DNA of 64,000 nt from Rahnella variigena (GCF_003610915.1 NZ_NSDJ01000001.1:558001-622000); one strand, 5' to 3'; shown: positions 1-8,660, numbered from the stretch's first letter. Notes: generated by a model not told the origin, from the letters alone. Numbers and translations: made by a program.

Positions 1-486
1 GATCAGCGGCCCGATCACCGTCGCCAGACCAAATACGCCGCCGAACAGCCCCTGATATTTTCCGCGCTCTGACGGCGGAATGACATCACCGACCGCCGCC
101 ATACTGACCACCATCAGCCCGCCACCGCCCAGCCCTTGCAGGGCGCGCATCAGGATCAGCTGCGTCATGTTTTGCGCCAGCCCGCACAATACCGAACCGA
201 GCAGGAACACAATAATCGCCGTTTGCAGCACGATTTTGCGTCCGAGCAGATCACCAAACTTACCGTATAGCGGCACCACAATCGTGGAAGCCAGCAGATA
301 AGAGGTCACCACCCACGAGAGCTGATCCAGCCCGCCGAGCTCGCTGACGATAGTCGGCAACGCGGTAGACACAATCGTCTGGTCGAGTGCGGCCAGCAGC
401 ATCACCAGCATCAGCGCGGAGAACAGCAGCTTTATTGAAGGCTTCTCCTTCGCGACTTCGCTCTGTGCCGAATTTATTGTCGTCAT
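1..486 (-). CDS. EmrB/QacA-type (DHA2) MFS drug exporter, 3' end outside window
   Basis: Inner-membrane drug:proton antiporter of the 14-helix DHA2 family. Only the first 162 codons are inside the window. The reverse-strand translation starts MTTINSAQSEVAKEKPS and then runs through hydrophobic helices. It carries LDQTIVSTALPTI (DHA motif D1 in helix 1), GKFGDLLGRK (motif A, helix 2-3 loop) and MRALQGLGGGG (motif B, helix 4). The start at 486 is preferred to an in-frame ATG at 495 because AGGA lies 8 nt before it. It is divergent from a TetR gene across an 84-bp gap with a palindrome, so it is probably repressed by that regulator. Substrate unknown; family call is secure, exact orthologue is not. 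Confidence 0.88.
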   Translation of the reverse strand, partial: MTTINSAQSEVAKEKPSIKLLFSALMLVMLLAALDQTIVSTALPTIVSELGGLDQLSWVVTSYLLASTIVVPLYGKFGDLLGRKIVLQTAIIVFLLGSVLCGLAQNMTQLILMRALQGLGGGGLMVVSMAAVGDVIPPSERGKYQGLFGGVFGLATVIGPLI

Positions 487-507
487 GAATGACATCCTGA
501 CTTGTAA

Positions 508-527
508 TTAATTAACTGTATAATTAA
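508..527. promoter_or_regulatory. Candidate TetR operator between exporter and regulator
   Basis: The arms TTAATTA and TAATTAA form an inverted repeat around a 6-bp spacer in the only gap between the exporter and the tetR-type gene. A TATAAT-like hexamer (519-524) overlaps it. Position and symmetry suit a TetR dimer that represses both genes; binding is inferred. Confidence 0.5.
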
Positions 528-570
528 TATTGAAGCATCAAATTAATCTGGTCAATGGATCAACCCCCTT

Positions 571-1272
571 ATGGCAGACAGAAAAATCTCAGAAACGGCG
601 AGATCCGCACAAAAGGATCAAAAACCAGAGACGACAACCGCGCGTCGTCCGGGCCGTCCGCGCAGTGCAAAATCCGGAGCAGATAAGCGTGAACTGCTGC
701 TGGACGCGGCTCTGAAACTGTTTGCCCAATACGGCATCGCTGAAACGCCGCTGAGCATGATCGCCAAAGAAGCGGGCGTCACTACCGCCATGCTCCATTA
801 CTATTTCAGGACCCGCGAACAGCTTCTGGACGTGATGATCGACGAACGTTTTCAGCCGGTGCGTGCCGGATTTACCGACATTTTTGAAACACACGCCGAC
901 GACCCGCTGATGGCGATCACCCACATGGCGCAGTGCATGATTGATGCGGCAGAAAAATATCCGTGGGTGGCGCCGCTGTGGGTGCGCGAAGTCATCAGCG
1001 AAAGCGGCATGCTGAAAAAACGCATGGAAGAACGCAACGGCGACAAGAACCGCAAAATCGTGCATGAATGCATCACCCGCTGGCAGGCCGAAGGAAAACT
1101 GAACCCGGATCTGAACCCGGCATTGCTGTTTATTTCACTGTTCGGCCTGACGCTGTTCCCGATGGCCTCAATGAAAATGCGTCAGGAAGGCGCGTCGCCT
1201 ATTTCCCTCGATATGCTGCGCAAACATGTCGCCCTTTTGCTGTTCCACGGCGTGGCACCGCAGAAGCCGTAA
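571..1272 (+). CDS. TetR-family transcriptional repressor
   Basis: A 233-residue DNA-binding regulator. A basic, low-complexity leader (residues 1-37) precedes a TetR_N domain at about 38-90: RELLLDAALKLFAQYGIAETPLS, then the helix-turn-helix around MIAKEAGVTTAMLHYYF and the REQLLDVM that follows. The remaining helical part should bind the inducer and dimerise. The ATG at 571 lacks a clear Shine-Dalgarno, so initiation could be weak or leaderless. It faces the EmrB-type exporter, and I infer that it represses that gene and itself until an exporter substrate binds. Confidence 0.87.
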   Translation: MADRKISETARSAQKDQKPETTTARRPGRPRSAKSGADKRELLLDAALKLFAQYGIAETPLSMIAKEAGVTTAMLHYYFRTREQLLDVMIDERFQPVRAGFTDIFETHADDPLMAITHMAQCMIDAAEKYPWVAPLWVREVISESGMLKKRMEERNGDKNRKIVHECITRWQAEGKLNPDLNPALLFISLFGLTLFPMASMKMRQEGASPISLDMLRKHVALLLFHGVAPQKP

Positions 1273-1392
1273 GGGAAATTCCGGCAAGCGCGGGGATAGC
1301 CGCGCAACTCTCTTAAATCCCTCTTTTTTGTAATGAAAAATACTGCGCAGACTCCTTTATGATGTAACGAAAATGTTGCTGTTACTCAGGGA

Positions 1393-2619
1393 ATGCCGTT
1401 TAACATGAAGGGAATGCCGCCGTTAATTCTCGCGCTGTTAGCCAGTTCGTTAGTACTCACTATCGGACGAGGCGTCACACTGCCGTTTATCACGATTTAT
1501 CTGACTGAGCACTATCATCTGTTGCCGAAAAGCGTCGGGATTATTCTCGGAGCCAGCCTGGCGATCGGCATTCTCAGCAGTCTGTACGGCGGTTATCTGG
1601 TGGATAAATTCAATCACCGGACGCTGATTACTGTCTCCGTCAATCTGTTTGGTCTGAGCTTCTTACTGCTGCCGTTTCTGCCCAATGTGACCGGCGTTCT
1701 GCTGGTTCTGGCGCTGCTGAATGCGTCTTACGCCCTGCTCAGCATCACGCTCAAAGCCTGTATCGCCAGCTGGTTGCCGGTGGAAAAACGGGTGAAAGCC
1801 TTTTCGATGAACTATACGCTGGTGAACGTCGGCTGGGCGGTGGGATCATCGCTGGGCGTCTGGCTGGCGGGTTTCAGCCCGATGCTGCCGTTCGTGATTT
1901 CCGGCGTGCTGGCACTGGGCACCGTGACTTCCCTGACCTGGGGATTGCGCAATATTCCGCATAAACCGCCGCAGACCACGCCTGAACAAAAACCGCTGCC
2001 CAAACCGAACCTTCGCCAGACATTGAGCATTCTCGCGCACGACCGCCGCCTGATTTACTTCACGCTGGGCAGTACGCTGGGGTCGATAGTGTTCGGGCAG
2101 TTCGCCGGTTATCTGTCGCAGTATCTGATCCTGGTGTCGGACGCGACCTTTGCCTACAAGATTATCGGCGCAGTGATGATCACCAACGCCGTGATTGTTA
2201 TCGCTTTCCAGTACGTATTAAGCAGCCGGATGAAGCAAAATACGCTGCTGAAATGGCTGCTGCTCGGCACAATTTTCTTCATCATCGGCCTGATTGGCTT
2301 TATGACTGCCGGACAATCCATACTGTTCTGGGTGATCGCCATGGCGATTTTCAGCTTCGGCGAGCTGATCGTTATTCCGGTGGAATACATGTTTATCGAC
2401 TTTATCGCGCCAGAAAACATGAAAGGCAGTTATTACGGGATGCAGAATCTGAGCAATCTCGGCGGCGCGATAAACCCGGTGATGTGCGGTTTTCTGCTCA
2501 GTTACGCCGCCCCGCCGGTGATGTTTATCGCGCTGATCGCCGCCTCGGTGGGCGGCCTGGTATTCTTCTGGATGGGACACCGGCTGGCGGCTAATACAGC
2601 GCGCGCGCCTGTTGTTTAA
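1393..2619 (+). CDS. ydeE: MFS exporter, YdeE-like
   Basis: A 408-residue, 12-helix major facilitator. The start SSLVLTIGRGVTLPFITIYL matches what I remember of E. coli YdeE, an exporter linked to dipeptide and arabinose efflux. GGYLVDKFNHR is the motif A loop, and PVEYMFIDFIAPENMKGSYYG lies in the C-terminal half as in YdeE. Starts at 1393, 1405 and 1414 are all in frame; AGGGA sits directly before 1393, so 1405 is as likely. The 3' end overlaps the convergent gene by 29 bp. Transport substrate is not evident from sequence. Confidence 0.78.
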   Translation: MPFNMKGMPPLILALLASSLVLTIGRGVTLPFITIYLTEHYHLLPKSVGIILGASLAIGILSSLYGGYLVDKFNHRTLITVSVNLFGLSFLLLPFLPNVTGVLLVLALLNASYALLSITLKACIASWLPVEKRVKAFSMNYTLVNVGWAVGSSLGVWLAGFSPMLPFVISGVLALGTVTSLTWGLRNIPHKPPQTTPEQKPLPKPNLRQTLSILAHDRRLIYFTLGSTLGSIVFGQFAGYLSQYLILVSDATFAYKIIGAVMITNAVIVIAFQYVLSSRMKQNTLLKWLLLGTIFFIIGLIGFMTAGQSILFWVIAMAIFSFGELIVIPVEYMFIDFIAPENMKGSYYGMQNLSNLGGAINPVMCGFLLSYAAPPVMFIALIAASVGGLVFFWMGHRLAANTARAPVV

Positions 2620-3343
2620 GGGTTTCCATCAGTCCGATATAAGGATAAGGGCCGTAGCTCAACCGACTGATACCCGCCGCAGTGAGTTCAGCCAGCGGCG
2701 GCGTCAGGCTGCTGGCCATAATATTCACCGGCAATGCTGAGACATCGCAAAGTTCGGCAATCAATCCAACGTCACTCAGACCTGGAACAAAAAACCCGCT
2801 GGCACCCGCATTCTGATAAGCAGTCAGCCGCTTTTTGACTTCGGCCATCAGCGCCGAATGTTGCGTGGCGTCAGGCTGCTGCAAAAAGACATCGGTTCGG
2901 GCATTGATAAATAGCGTAATTCCCTGAGACTCCGCCTCCTGACGAAGAGAGTTTAAAATCTCGCATTGTTCTCGTACTCCGTTCAGCGCGGATAATCCCA
3001 GTTGCTGATCCTCAACATTAATCCCCACCACACCGGCCTGCAAAAGCGCGCTCAGGTTGTCGCGGCGGGCTGCACCATAACCGGTTTCGAAATCCACCGT
3101 CAGCGGCAAACTAATAACTGAGGCAATACGTTGCACCGTGTGTAACAGGCTGGAAAAAGGCATGGCTTCGCCATCCTGATATCCCTGCGCCGCCGCACAC
3201 GACCAGCTTCCGGTGGCGATGGCTTTTGCCCCCGCCTGCGCCACGGCCAGCGCGCTGCCCGCATCCCAGATGTTGTATAAAACGACCGGATTATATTTCT
3301 GGTGAAGCTCTGAAAATGCCACTGCCTGACTTTGCTGACTCAT
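2591..3343 (-). CDS. Isocitrate lyase/PEP mutase-family protein
   Basis: A 250-residue TIM-barrel protein of the isocitrate lyase/phosphoenolpyruvate mutase superfamily. Visible family features are NIWDAGSALAVAQAGAKAIATGS near the N terminus, VDFETGYG (the acidic metal-ligand segment, about 92-99), GINVEDQ (about 117-123) and INARTDVF (about 155-162). The short length and the absence of the KKCGH loop of true isocitrate lyases put it in the uncharacterised group often named oxaloacetate decarboxylase/PEP phosphonomutase-like. It lies 14 bp downstream of ada on the same strand, so the two are probably co-transcribed. Reaction unknown. Confidence 0.8.
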   Translation of the reverse strand: MSQQSQAVAFSELHQKYNPVVLYNIWDAGSALAVAQAGAKAIATGSWSCAAAQGYQDGEAMPFSSLLHTVQRIASVISLPLTVDFETGYGAARRDNLSALLQAGVVGINVEDQQLGLSALNGVREQCEILNSLRQEAESQGITLFINARTDVFLQQPDATQHSALMAEVKKRLTAYQNAGASGFFVPGLSDVGLIAELCDVSALPVNIMASSLTPPLAELTAAGISRLSYGPYPYIGLMETLKQQARALY

Positions 3344-3357
3344 ACCCTGCTCCTCGT

Positions 3358-4416
3358 TTAGCGGCTTAGCGCCATTCTTCGTTCGTGTTCAATCAGCCAT
3401 CGCTTGCGCCATAATCCGCCGCCGTAACCGGTCAGCGAACCGTCGGCACCGATTACGCGATGACAAGGGATCAGAATTGAAATCTGGTTAGCACCGTTGG
3501 CACGTGCTACCGCGCGGGACGCCGTTGCCTGCCCGATATCTGCCGCCAGCGCGGAATAACTGCGCAGCTCACCTGCAGGAATGTCTCTGAGCGCATCCCA
3601 GACTTTACGGGTAAATAACGAGCCGAACTCTGCCAGCGGCGTGGCGAATGTGTGTGTTTCACCCGCGAAATAGGCCGTCAGCTCCTGTTCAACCTGATCA
3701 ACCAGTGGCGTTCGTCCAAAAATAATTTCAGAGGATGTGAGCTGCTTCAGCCGCTCAATTTCATTCGGCAATGCCGGACGGTCAATAAACTCCAGCAGAT
3801 ACAGCGCCTCGCGACTGGCAATTGCCAGCATTGAACCGATGGGCGTATCCAGCCAGTCTGCTTTCAGAAACTGATGCTTTCTCGCCTGACTGGGGTTACT
3901 GCCGATTTGCCGGGTGATCGCTGCACGAAATCCGCTACCGGATCCAAAGCTGGCGTCCAGTTGCGCCTCAATCACGGCCTCACCGTGAGTAAGCGCATCG
4001 ACACCTTTACCTACCCGCCGCAAACGCGCCATTTCCAGAAAGGTGATGCCAAACTGCCGTTTAAAGGCGCGGCGGACAGTGGAAGGATCGACATTCATCG
4101 CCTGCACATCGCCCTCGCTCCATTTTCTGTACGGCTCATTTTCCAGCGCGGCCAGTAATTTCAGCACCAGCGGGTCTTTTTCGCCGCCCTGCATGAGCGG
4201 CCGGCAGCGTTTACACGGCCGGAATCCGGCTTCCATCGCGCTGACCATCGATGGATAAAATACGGAATTTTCACGTTTGGGTTTACGCGCGGGACAGGTC
4301 AGCCGGCAGAAAATACCGGTGCTTTTCACGCCGACAAAGGCAAAGCCATCGTAAGCAGGATCACGGGCAATCAGCGCAGCATAAAGAACATCATCGTCAG
4401 GCAAATCGAACAACAT
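3358..4416 (-). CDS. ada: Bifunctional Ada: methyl-DNA repair protein and transcriptional activator
   Basis: Repairs O6-methylguanine and methylphosphotriesters by irreversible methyl transfer to its own cysteines and activates the adaptive response. All parts are present in 352 residues: the N-terminal zinc module with C37, C41, C68 and C71 (FCRLTCPARKP and PCKRCRP), an AraC-type helix-turn-helix around residues 105-180 (DPSTVRRAFKRQFG, FGSGSGFRAAI), and the C-terminal methyltransferase domain with the active-site PCHRV at C318. It is full length for the family. The next gene downstream is a PEP mutase-like protein rather than alkB as in E. coli, so operon content differs. Confidence 0.95.
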   Translation of the reverse strand: MLFDLPDDDVLYAALIARDPAYDGFAFVGVKSTGIFCRLTCPARKPKRENSVFYPSMVSAMEAGFRPCKRCRPLMQGGEKDPLVLKLLAALENEPYRKWSEGDVQAMNVDPSTVRRAFKRQFGITFLEMARLRRVGKGVDALTHGEAVIEAQLDASFGSGSGFRAAITRQIGSNPSQARKHQFLKADWLDTPIGSMLAIASREALYLLEFIDRPALPNEIERLKQLTSSEIIFGRTPLVDQVEQELTAYFAGETHTFATPLAEFGSLFTRKVWDALRDIPAGELRSYSALAADIGQATASRAVARANGANQISILIPCHRVIGADGSLTGYGGGLWRKRWLIEHERRMALSR

Positions 4417-4534
4417 GATTTCACTCGCAGACCGGAGACATGGGGAAAAGCATAGGGGAATTTGAGCAGGGGTAGCGACGTTTTTCGGGCGTTGATTTTA
4501 CCTTTTTCCGTTCACTACTTACGACAAGATAATA

Positions 4535-4559
4535 CGTGCCCGGCGTGATACCGGGCACG
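4535..4559 (-). terminator. Hairpin between dcp and ada
   Basis: A perfect 9-bp stem (CGTGCCCGG with CCGGGCACG) and 7-nt loop lie just after the dcp stop codon. The trailing T-tract on the minus strand is weak (TATTATCTTGT), so termination is likely but not certain. Confidence 0.55.
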
Positions 4560-4566
4560 GCTGCTT

Positions 4567-6726
4567 TTACTCTTCCAGACCGCGGTTTTTCAGCATCGGC
4601 TCAATCGATGGCGCTTTGCCACGCCAGGTTTCGTAGAGCTTTTCGAGGTCTTCGCTGTTACCACGTGAGAGGATCTGGTCGCGGAATTTCTGACCATTCT
4701 CCCGCGTCAGCCCGCCCTGTTCAGTGATACCGGCAAAGGCATCGTCGGCCAGCATTTCGGTCCACAGATAGGCGTAATATCCGGCCGCATAGCCATTACC
4801 CCAAATGTGCTGGAAATAGCTGGAACGGTAACGCGGCGGCACATACGCCAGATTCACTTTGTCTTTCGCCAGTGACTCCGCTTCGAACTTATCAACGTCA
4901 TGCTGCGGTGCGTCTGCGCTCAGACTGTGCCAGTGCATATCCAGCAGCGCCGCGGCCAGCAGCTCGGTCATGTCATACCCTTTGTTGAACTTACTGGCCT
5001 TTTCGATTTTGTCCTGCAAGGCCTGCGGCATCACTTCGCCGGTCTGATAATGTTTAGCGAAGTGAGTAAACACTTTCGGGTCGCTCGCCCAGTGCTCGTT
5101 AAACTGCGACGGGAACTCGACAAAATCACGCGGTGTCGCGGTGCCGGAAAGGCTCGGGTATTCCTGATCGGCAAACAAACCGTGCAGCGTATGACCAAAC
5201 TCGTGGAACAGGGTGATGACATCGTCCCACGACAGCAATGCCGGTTGCCCTGCCGCCGGTTTCTGGAAGTTCGCCACGTTATAAATCACCGGCTTATTAC
5301 CCAGTAATTTCGACTGATCGACGTAATTGCTCATCCACGCGCCGCCGCCTTTATTATCACGCTGATAATAATCGGCATAGAAAAGCGCCATCGATTTACC
5401 GTCTTTATCGAACACCTCGAAAACCCTCACGTCCGGGTTATATACCGGCAGGTCTTTGCGCTCTTTAAACGTGATGCCATACAACAGGTTAGCGGCATAA
5501 AACACGCCATTCTCCAGCACGTTGTTCAGCTCGAAATACGGTTTGATCTGCGCGTCGTCCAGATCATATTTCTCTTTGCGCACCTGCTGCGCATAGTGCT
5601 GCCAGTCCCAGGCAGCCACTTTAAAGCCACCCTTCTGTTTATCGATTTCGGCCTGAATATCCTGCGCCTCACGCTGCGCGCGGGCGGTCGCGGCTGGCAC
5701 AATTTTGTGCATGAAATCCAGTGCGGCTTGCGGCGTTTTCGCCATCTGATCTTCCAGCTTCCACGCGGCATAGCTCGGGAAACCCAGCACCTGAGCCTGC
5801 TCCGCGCGGACTTTTGCCAGCTTCGCAATCAGCGTACGGGTGTCGTTGGCATCGCCTTTTTCAGCGCGATTAATGGAAGCTTCATACAGCGCCTGCCGTG
5901 TGTCACGGTCATCGAGCGACTGTAATAACGGCTGCTGCGTGGTGTTTTGCAGCACCAGCAGCCAGGCGTTATCCAGCTTGCGGTCTTTGGCGGCCTGCGC
6001 GGCAGCCGATAACTCAGCATCACTTAGCCCGGAAAGCTGCGCTTTATCTTTCACCGTCAGGCCGCCCGCTTTGGTCGCGGCCAGCAATTTGTTAGTGAAC
6101 TGCGTGCTGAGCGTCGCGGCCTGCTGGTTCAGCGCCTTGAGTTTGTCTTTATCGGCATCAGAAAGATTGGCACCTGCCAGCTCGAAATCTTTAAACGTCA
6201 CGTCGATCAGGCGCTGTGATTCGGGGGAAATTTTCAGGCTGCTACGCTGGTCATACACCGCTTTCAGCCGCGCAAACAGTTTGCTGTTGAGATGGATACT
6301 GTCATCCATCGCTGCCAGTTCAGGCGACGTGTCTTCGTCGATTTTTTGCAGCGTGTCGTTGGTATTTGCGCCGGTCATCGCGCCAAAAACATTTTGTACG
6401 CGCTGCAGCATAACGCCGGATTTTTCCAGCGCCACATAAGTATTTTCAAAAGTAGGCGGCGCTGTGTCGTTAGCAATTTTATCGACTTCAGCCAGTTTCT
6501 GGCGAATGCCTTCGAGAATCGCCGGCTCGTAATCGCTGTCTTTATAGAGATTAAATTGTGGCGCCTGATATTCCAGCGGGCTGGGTTTCAGAAATGGGTT
6601 ATCTGCGTTGATGGCGTGATTCATAACGTGCTCCTGCATTGGTGCCGGTGCAGATGTGGATTGTGCAGCGGCTGCATATTGGCTGCATGCCAGAGTTAAA
6701 GAGAGAAAAAGAGGAGAGAGACGCAT
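4567..6726 (-). CDS. dcp: Peptidyl-dipeptidase Dcp (M3 zinc metallopeptidase)
   Basis: Removes dipeptides from peptide C termini. The zinc site HEFGH is at residues 508-512 of the 719-residue product, followed by the helix THLHGLF-type segment typical of family M3. The start chosen is the ATG at 6726, because it begins a signal peptide (MRLSPLFLSLTLACSQYAAAA region) and has AAGGA about 10 nt upstream. The longer open frame to 6819 would add 31 untypical residues. The signal peptide indicates a periplasmic enzyme. Monocistronic by context. Confidence 0.93.
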   Translation of the reverse strand: MRLSPLFLSLTLACSQYAAAAQSTSAPAPMQEHVMNHAINADNPFLKPSPLEYQAPQFNLYKDSDYEPAILEGIRQKLAEVDKIANDTAPPTFENTYVALEKSGVMLQRVQNVFGAMTGANTNDTLQKIDEDTSPELAAMDDSIHLNSKLFARLKAVYDQRSSLKISPESQRLIDVTFKDFELAGANLSDADKDKLKALNQQAATLSTQFTNKLLAATKAGGLTVKDKAQLSGLSDAELSAAAQAAKDRKLDNAWLLVLQNTTQQPLLQSLDDRDTRQALYEASINRAEKGDANDTRTLIAKLAKVRAEQAQVLGFPSYAAWKLEDQMAKTPQAALDFMHKIVPAATARAQREAQDIQAEIDKQKGGFKVAAWDWQHYAQQVRKEKYDLDDAQIKPYFELNNVLENGVFYAANLLYGITFKERKDLPVYNPDVRVFEVFDKDGKSMALFYADYYQRDNKGGGAWMSNYVDQSKLLGNKPVIYNVANFQKPAAGQPALLSWDDVITLFHEFGHTLHGLFADQEYPSLSGTATPRDFVEFPSQFNEHWASDPKVFTHFAKHYQTGEVMPQALQDKIEKASKFNKGYDMTELLAAALLDMHWHSLSADAPQHDVDKFEAESLAKDKVNLAYVPPRYRSSYFQHIWGNGYAAGYYAYLWTEMLADDAFAGITEQGGLTRENGQKFRDQILSRGNSEDLEKLYETWRGKAPSIEPMLKNRGLEE

Positions 6727-6869
6727 TTTTGGATTTTCCTTTGCCTGAGTTCCTTTAAGTCTTTGAGCATAGTAACAGGCAGGGAATTGGGCAAAATTGA
6801 CAGGGTAGAATTTGCCCACAAACCGATTCGTTCTTAATCAAGGTCGACTACTTTTCACACCGCAGGCTG

Positions 6870-7805
6870 TCAGTCTTCTGCCTCTGAGCTGTCTGAACCT
6901 GAGCCGAAGAAATCGCTACCATAAGCGCCTTCATCACTGTCACTTGAGCTGGAACTGCTCATCCGTGGCTTGTAATGCTCCATATGGATTGCATATTCAT
7001 CAGATTTTATGCCAACCATTTTCGGAACACGGATCTCCGGCCGGAAAAAACTGTTCACTACGTTAGACAGTTGTGCGTTATTTCTGGCAGACAGGATTAT
7101 TTTCTGATCTGCGGGCGGTAAACTCCGGCTATCTAAAATAATAGAATACGTCAGTCCTAAAATGGAGAGCATCTTCCCGTTAAAAATTATCGACAGACGG
7201 TTAAACGCCCTCTTTTCTAATATATTAACCGCCTCCCGGCTCAGTTCTGGAATATGACATCTCGGCATCACTAAAGCGACCTGATCCGTTAGCACCAGCG
7301 ATGAATTTCGAAAAACAGGATGAGAATAGGCTATTTTATAAAATATACTGCCAAAGCGACTTGAGGATTTCAGTAATGGTGAACCCACTTCTAAAGAAAA
7401 AAATACATAACCGTCATTTCCCAACATCGAAATATCTATAGGCTGAGTGTTACCTGCATTAAACCGGACCCCCTTACTGATTAATTTCTTCCTCGAATAT
7501 AAAATCAGATCGTTGTTCTTATTGACCACGTCAAGTGAATCTGTACAGTGAACAGCATAGAAAGGTGCCTGAGACAGGGTATTAAAAAAACTCTGCTCCT
7601 GAATCGTCAATTTACCCAGTGCTATTCGTAATGCGTGATAGTTATGCACAGAATAATCATCTATCGTTTTCTTGCCGGGCTGCCACAGAATACCATTACG
7701 AATCATGCTCTCACTGGTTTGTGAGGACCATCTGTTGCGGGTATTGTGTAAGATCTTCTCGCCTGCTGTCTTTTTGGTGAGAAATTTTTTATCCGGTGCA
7801 AGCAT
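6870..7805 (-). CDS. OspC/CopC-like putative ADP-riboxanase effector without ankyrin repeats
   Basis: I read this 311-residue protein as a distant member of the OspC family (Shigella OspC, Chromobacterium CopC), type III effectors that use NAD to modify arginines of host proteins such as caspases. The comparison is from memory. Order and spacing of blocks agree: a His motif (H86, YAVHCTDS), then GYVFFSLEVG (E139; VFFGVEIS in OspC), then VLTDQV (D174; TLTDHF), then FFRPEIRVPKMV (E257; FQVEFHIPRMV). Known members continue into ankyrin repeats; this one ends after the catalytic region in an acidic Ser/Asp tail (283-311). No Sec signal. The gene is AT-rich against its neighbours. Start at 7805 is supported by GGAG 7 nt upstream. 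No secretion genes are in the window, so delivery is unknown. Alternative: an unrelated orphan. Confidence 0.6.
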   Translation of the reverse strand: MLAPDKKFLTKKTAGEKILHNTRNRWSSQTSESMIRNGILWQPGKKTIDDYSVHNYHALRIALGKLTIQEQSFFNTLSQAPFYAVHCTDSLDVVNKNNDLILYSRKKLISKGVRFNAGNTQPIDISMLGNDGYVFFSLEVGSPLLKSSSRFGSIFYKIAYSHPVFRNSSLVLTDQVALVMPRCHIPELSREAVNILEKRAFNRLSIIFNGKMLSILGLTYSIILDSRSLPPADQKIILSARNNAQLSNVVNSFFRPEIRVPKMVGIKSDEYAIHMEHYKPRMSSSSSSDSDEGAYGSDFFGSGSDSSEAED

Positions 7806-7899
7806 ATATTAATGCTCCATATTCAAAAATAAATAATGAAGAGATTAAAATAAAAACACCTTCATAGCCACTTACTTAGTAATTAATCAGATTGAAAAT

Positions 7900-7927
7900 A
7901 TTATAAAGTAAAGCAAGCTACTGATAA
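7900..7927 (-). promoter_or_regulatory. Possible sigma-70 promoter of the OspC-like gene
   Basis: On the minus strand TTATCA (7922-7927) and a perfect TATAAT (7900-7905) are 16 bp apart, about 95 bp before the start codon. The area is very AT-rich, so chance matches are common. No HrpL box (GGAACC with CCAC) is visible on this strand. Confidence 0.35.
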
Positions 7928-8003
7928 TATAAAATCATTAACGTGACATGGAACTTCTGATAACCTATTTATAACTGAAATAAAAAAATTAACAGGATTG
8001 AGG

Positions 8004-8660
8004 ATGTTCACCAATCAAGTATTCACTGACCAGCGTTTTAGCGTGAAGCAATTCACCGGCGAGACACTGGAGAACTGCCGCTTCTACCGCTGCCGGTTCG
8101 ACAGCACCGATCTGTCAGAAACCGCATTTGTCGATTGTCTTTTTTACGATGATGAAGAACAAAAAGGCTGCTCTTTCCAGCATGCAAAATTGCAGGATGC
8201 CAGCTTTAAGCGCTGTGACCTGACGATGGCAGATTTCAAAAACATTCAGGCGCTGGGCTGTGAAATCCGTGAATGCAAAGCCACCGGCGCAGATTTCAGC
8301 GGTGCCAGTTTTATGAACATGATCACCTCACGCACCTGGTTTTGCAGCGCCTTCATGACTAAAAATAACTTCAGCTACGCCAACTTCAGCAAAGTCATTC
8401 TGGAGAAATGCGAGTTATGGGAAAACCGCTGGACCGGCGCAAACGTGCAGGGCGCAAACTTAAGCGGCTCCGACCTTTCCGGTGGAGAATTCACCGAGTT
8501 CGACTGGAATAACGTCAACATCACCCATTGCGACCTGACGAATTCAGATCTGGGCGAACTGAACATCCGTAAAGTCGATCTCGATGGCGTGAAAATCGAC
8601 GACTGGCAGCAAAGTCACTTGCTGGAAAAATTGGGGATGATTGTGATCCATTCGAAATGA
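8004..8660 (+). CDS. qnr: Qnr-family pentapeptide repeat protein (quinolone resistance type)
   Basis: Qnr proteins mimic DNA and protect gyrase and topoisomerase IV from quinolones. The product is 218 residues, the family length, built of A(D/N)LXX-type repeats. It keeps the two projecting loops: loop A near YDDEEQKGC and loop B near SFMNMITSRTWFCSA. Further segments, SYANFSKVILEKCELWENRW and SGSDLSGGEFTEFDW, match QnrB closely as I remember it, and the C-terminal helix (LLEKLGMIVI) needed for dimerisation is present. Start is the ATG at 8004, with AGGA 6 nt upstream; an in-frame TTG at 7998 is less likely. There is no cassette, integron or IS next to it, so it looks chromosomal. No LexA box is seen upstream. 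Confidence 0.88.
   Translation: MFTNQVFTDQRFSVKQFTGETLENCRFYRCRFDSTDLSETAFVDCLFYDDEEQKGCSFQHAKLQDASFKRCDLTMADFKNIQALGCEIRECKATGADFSGASFMNMITSRTWFCSAFMTKNNFSYANFSKVILEKCELWENRWTGANVQGANLSGSDLSGGEFTEFDWNNVNITHCDLTNSDLGELNIRKVDLDGVKIDDWQQSHLLEKLGMIVIHSK

Noticed and set aside
6727..6819. Upstream extension of dcp
   Set aside because: The 31 extra residues hide a good signal peptide start and lack an RBS.
7921..8003. LexA (SOS) box before the qnr gene
   Set aside because: CTG and CAG half-sites occur (ACTGAAAT and AACAG) but 15 bp apart instead of 10; no CTGT-N8-ACAG site is present.
7806..8003. HrpL box for type III control of the OspC-like gene
   Set aside because: No GGAACC-N15/16-CCAC on the minus strand; a GGAAC on the plus strand has no partner and the wrong direction.
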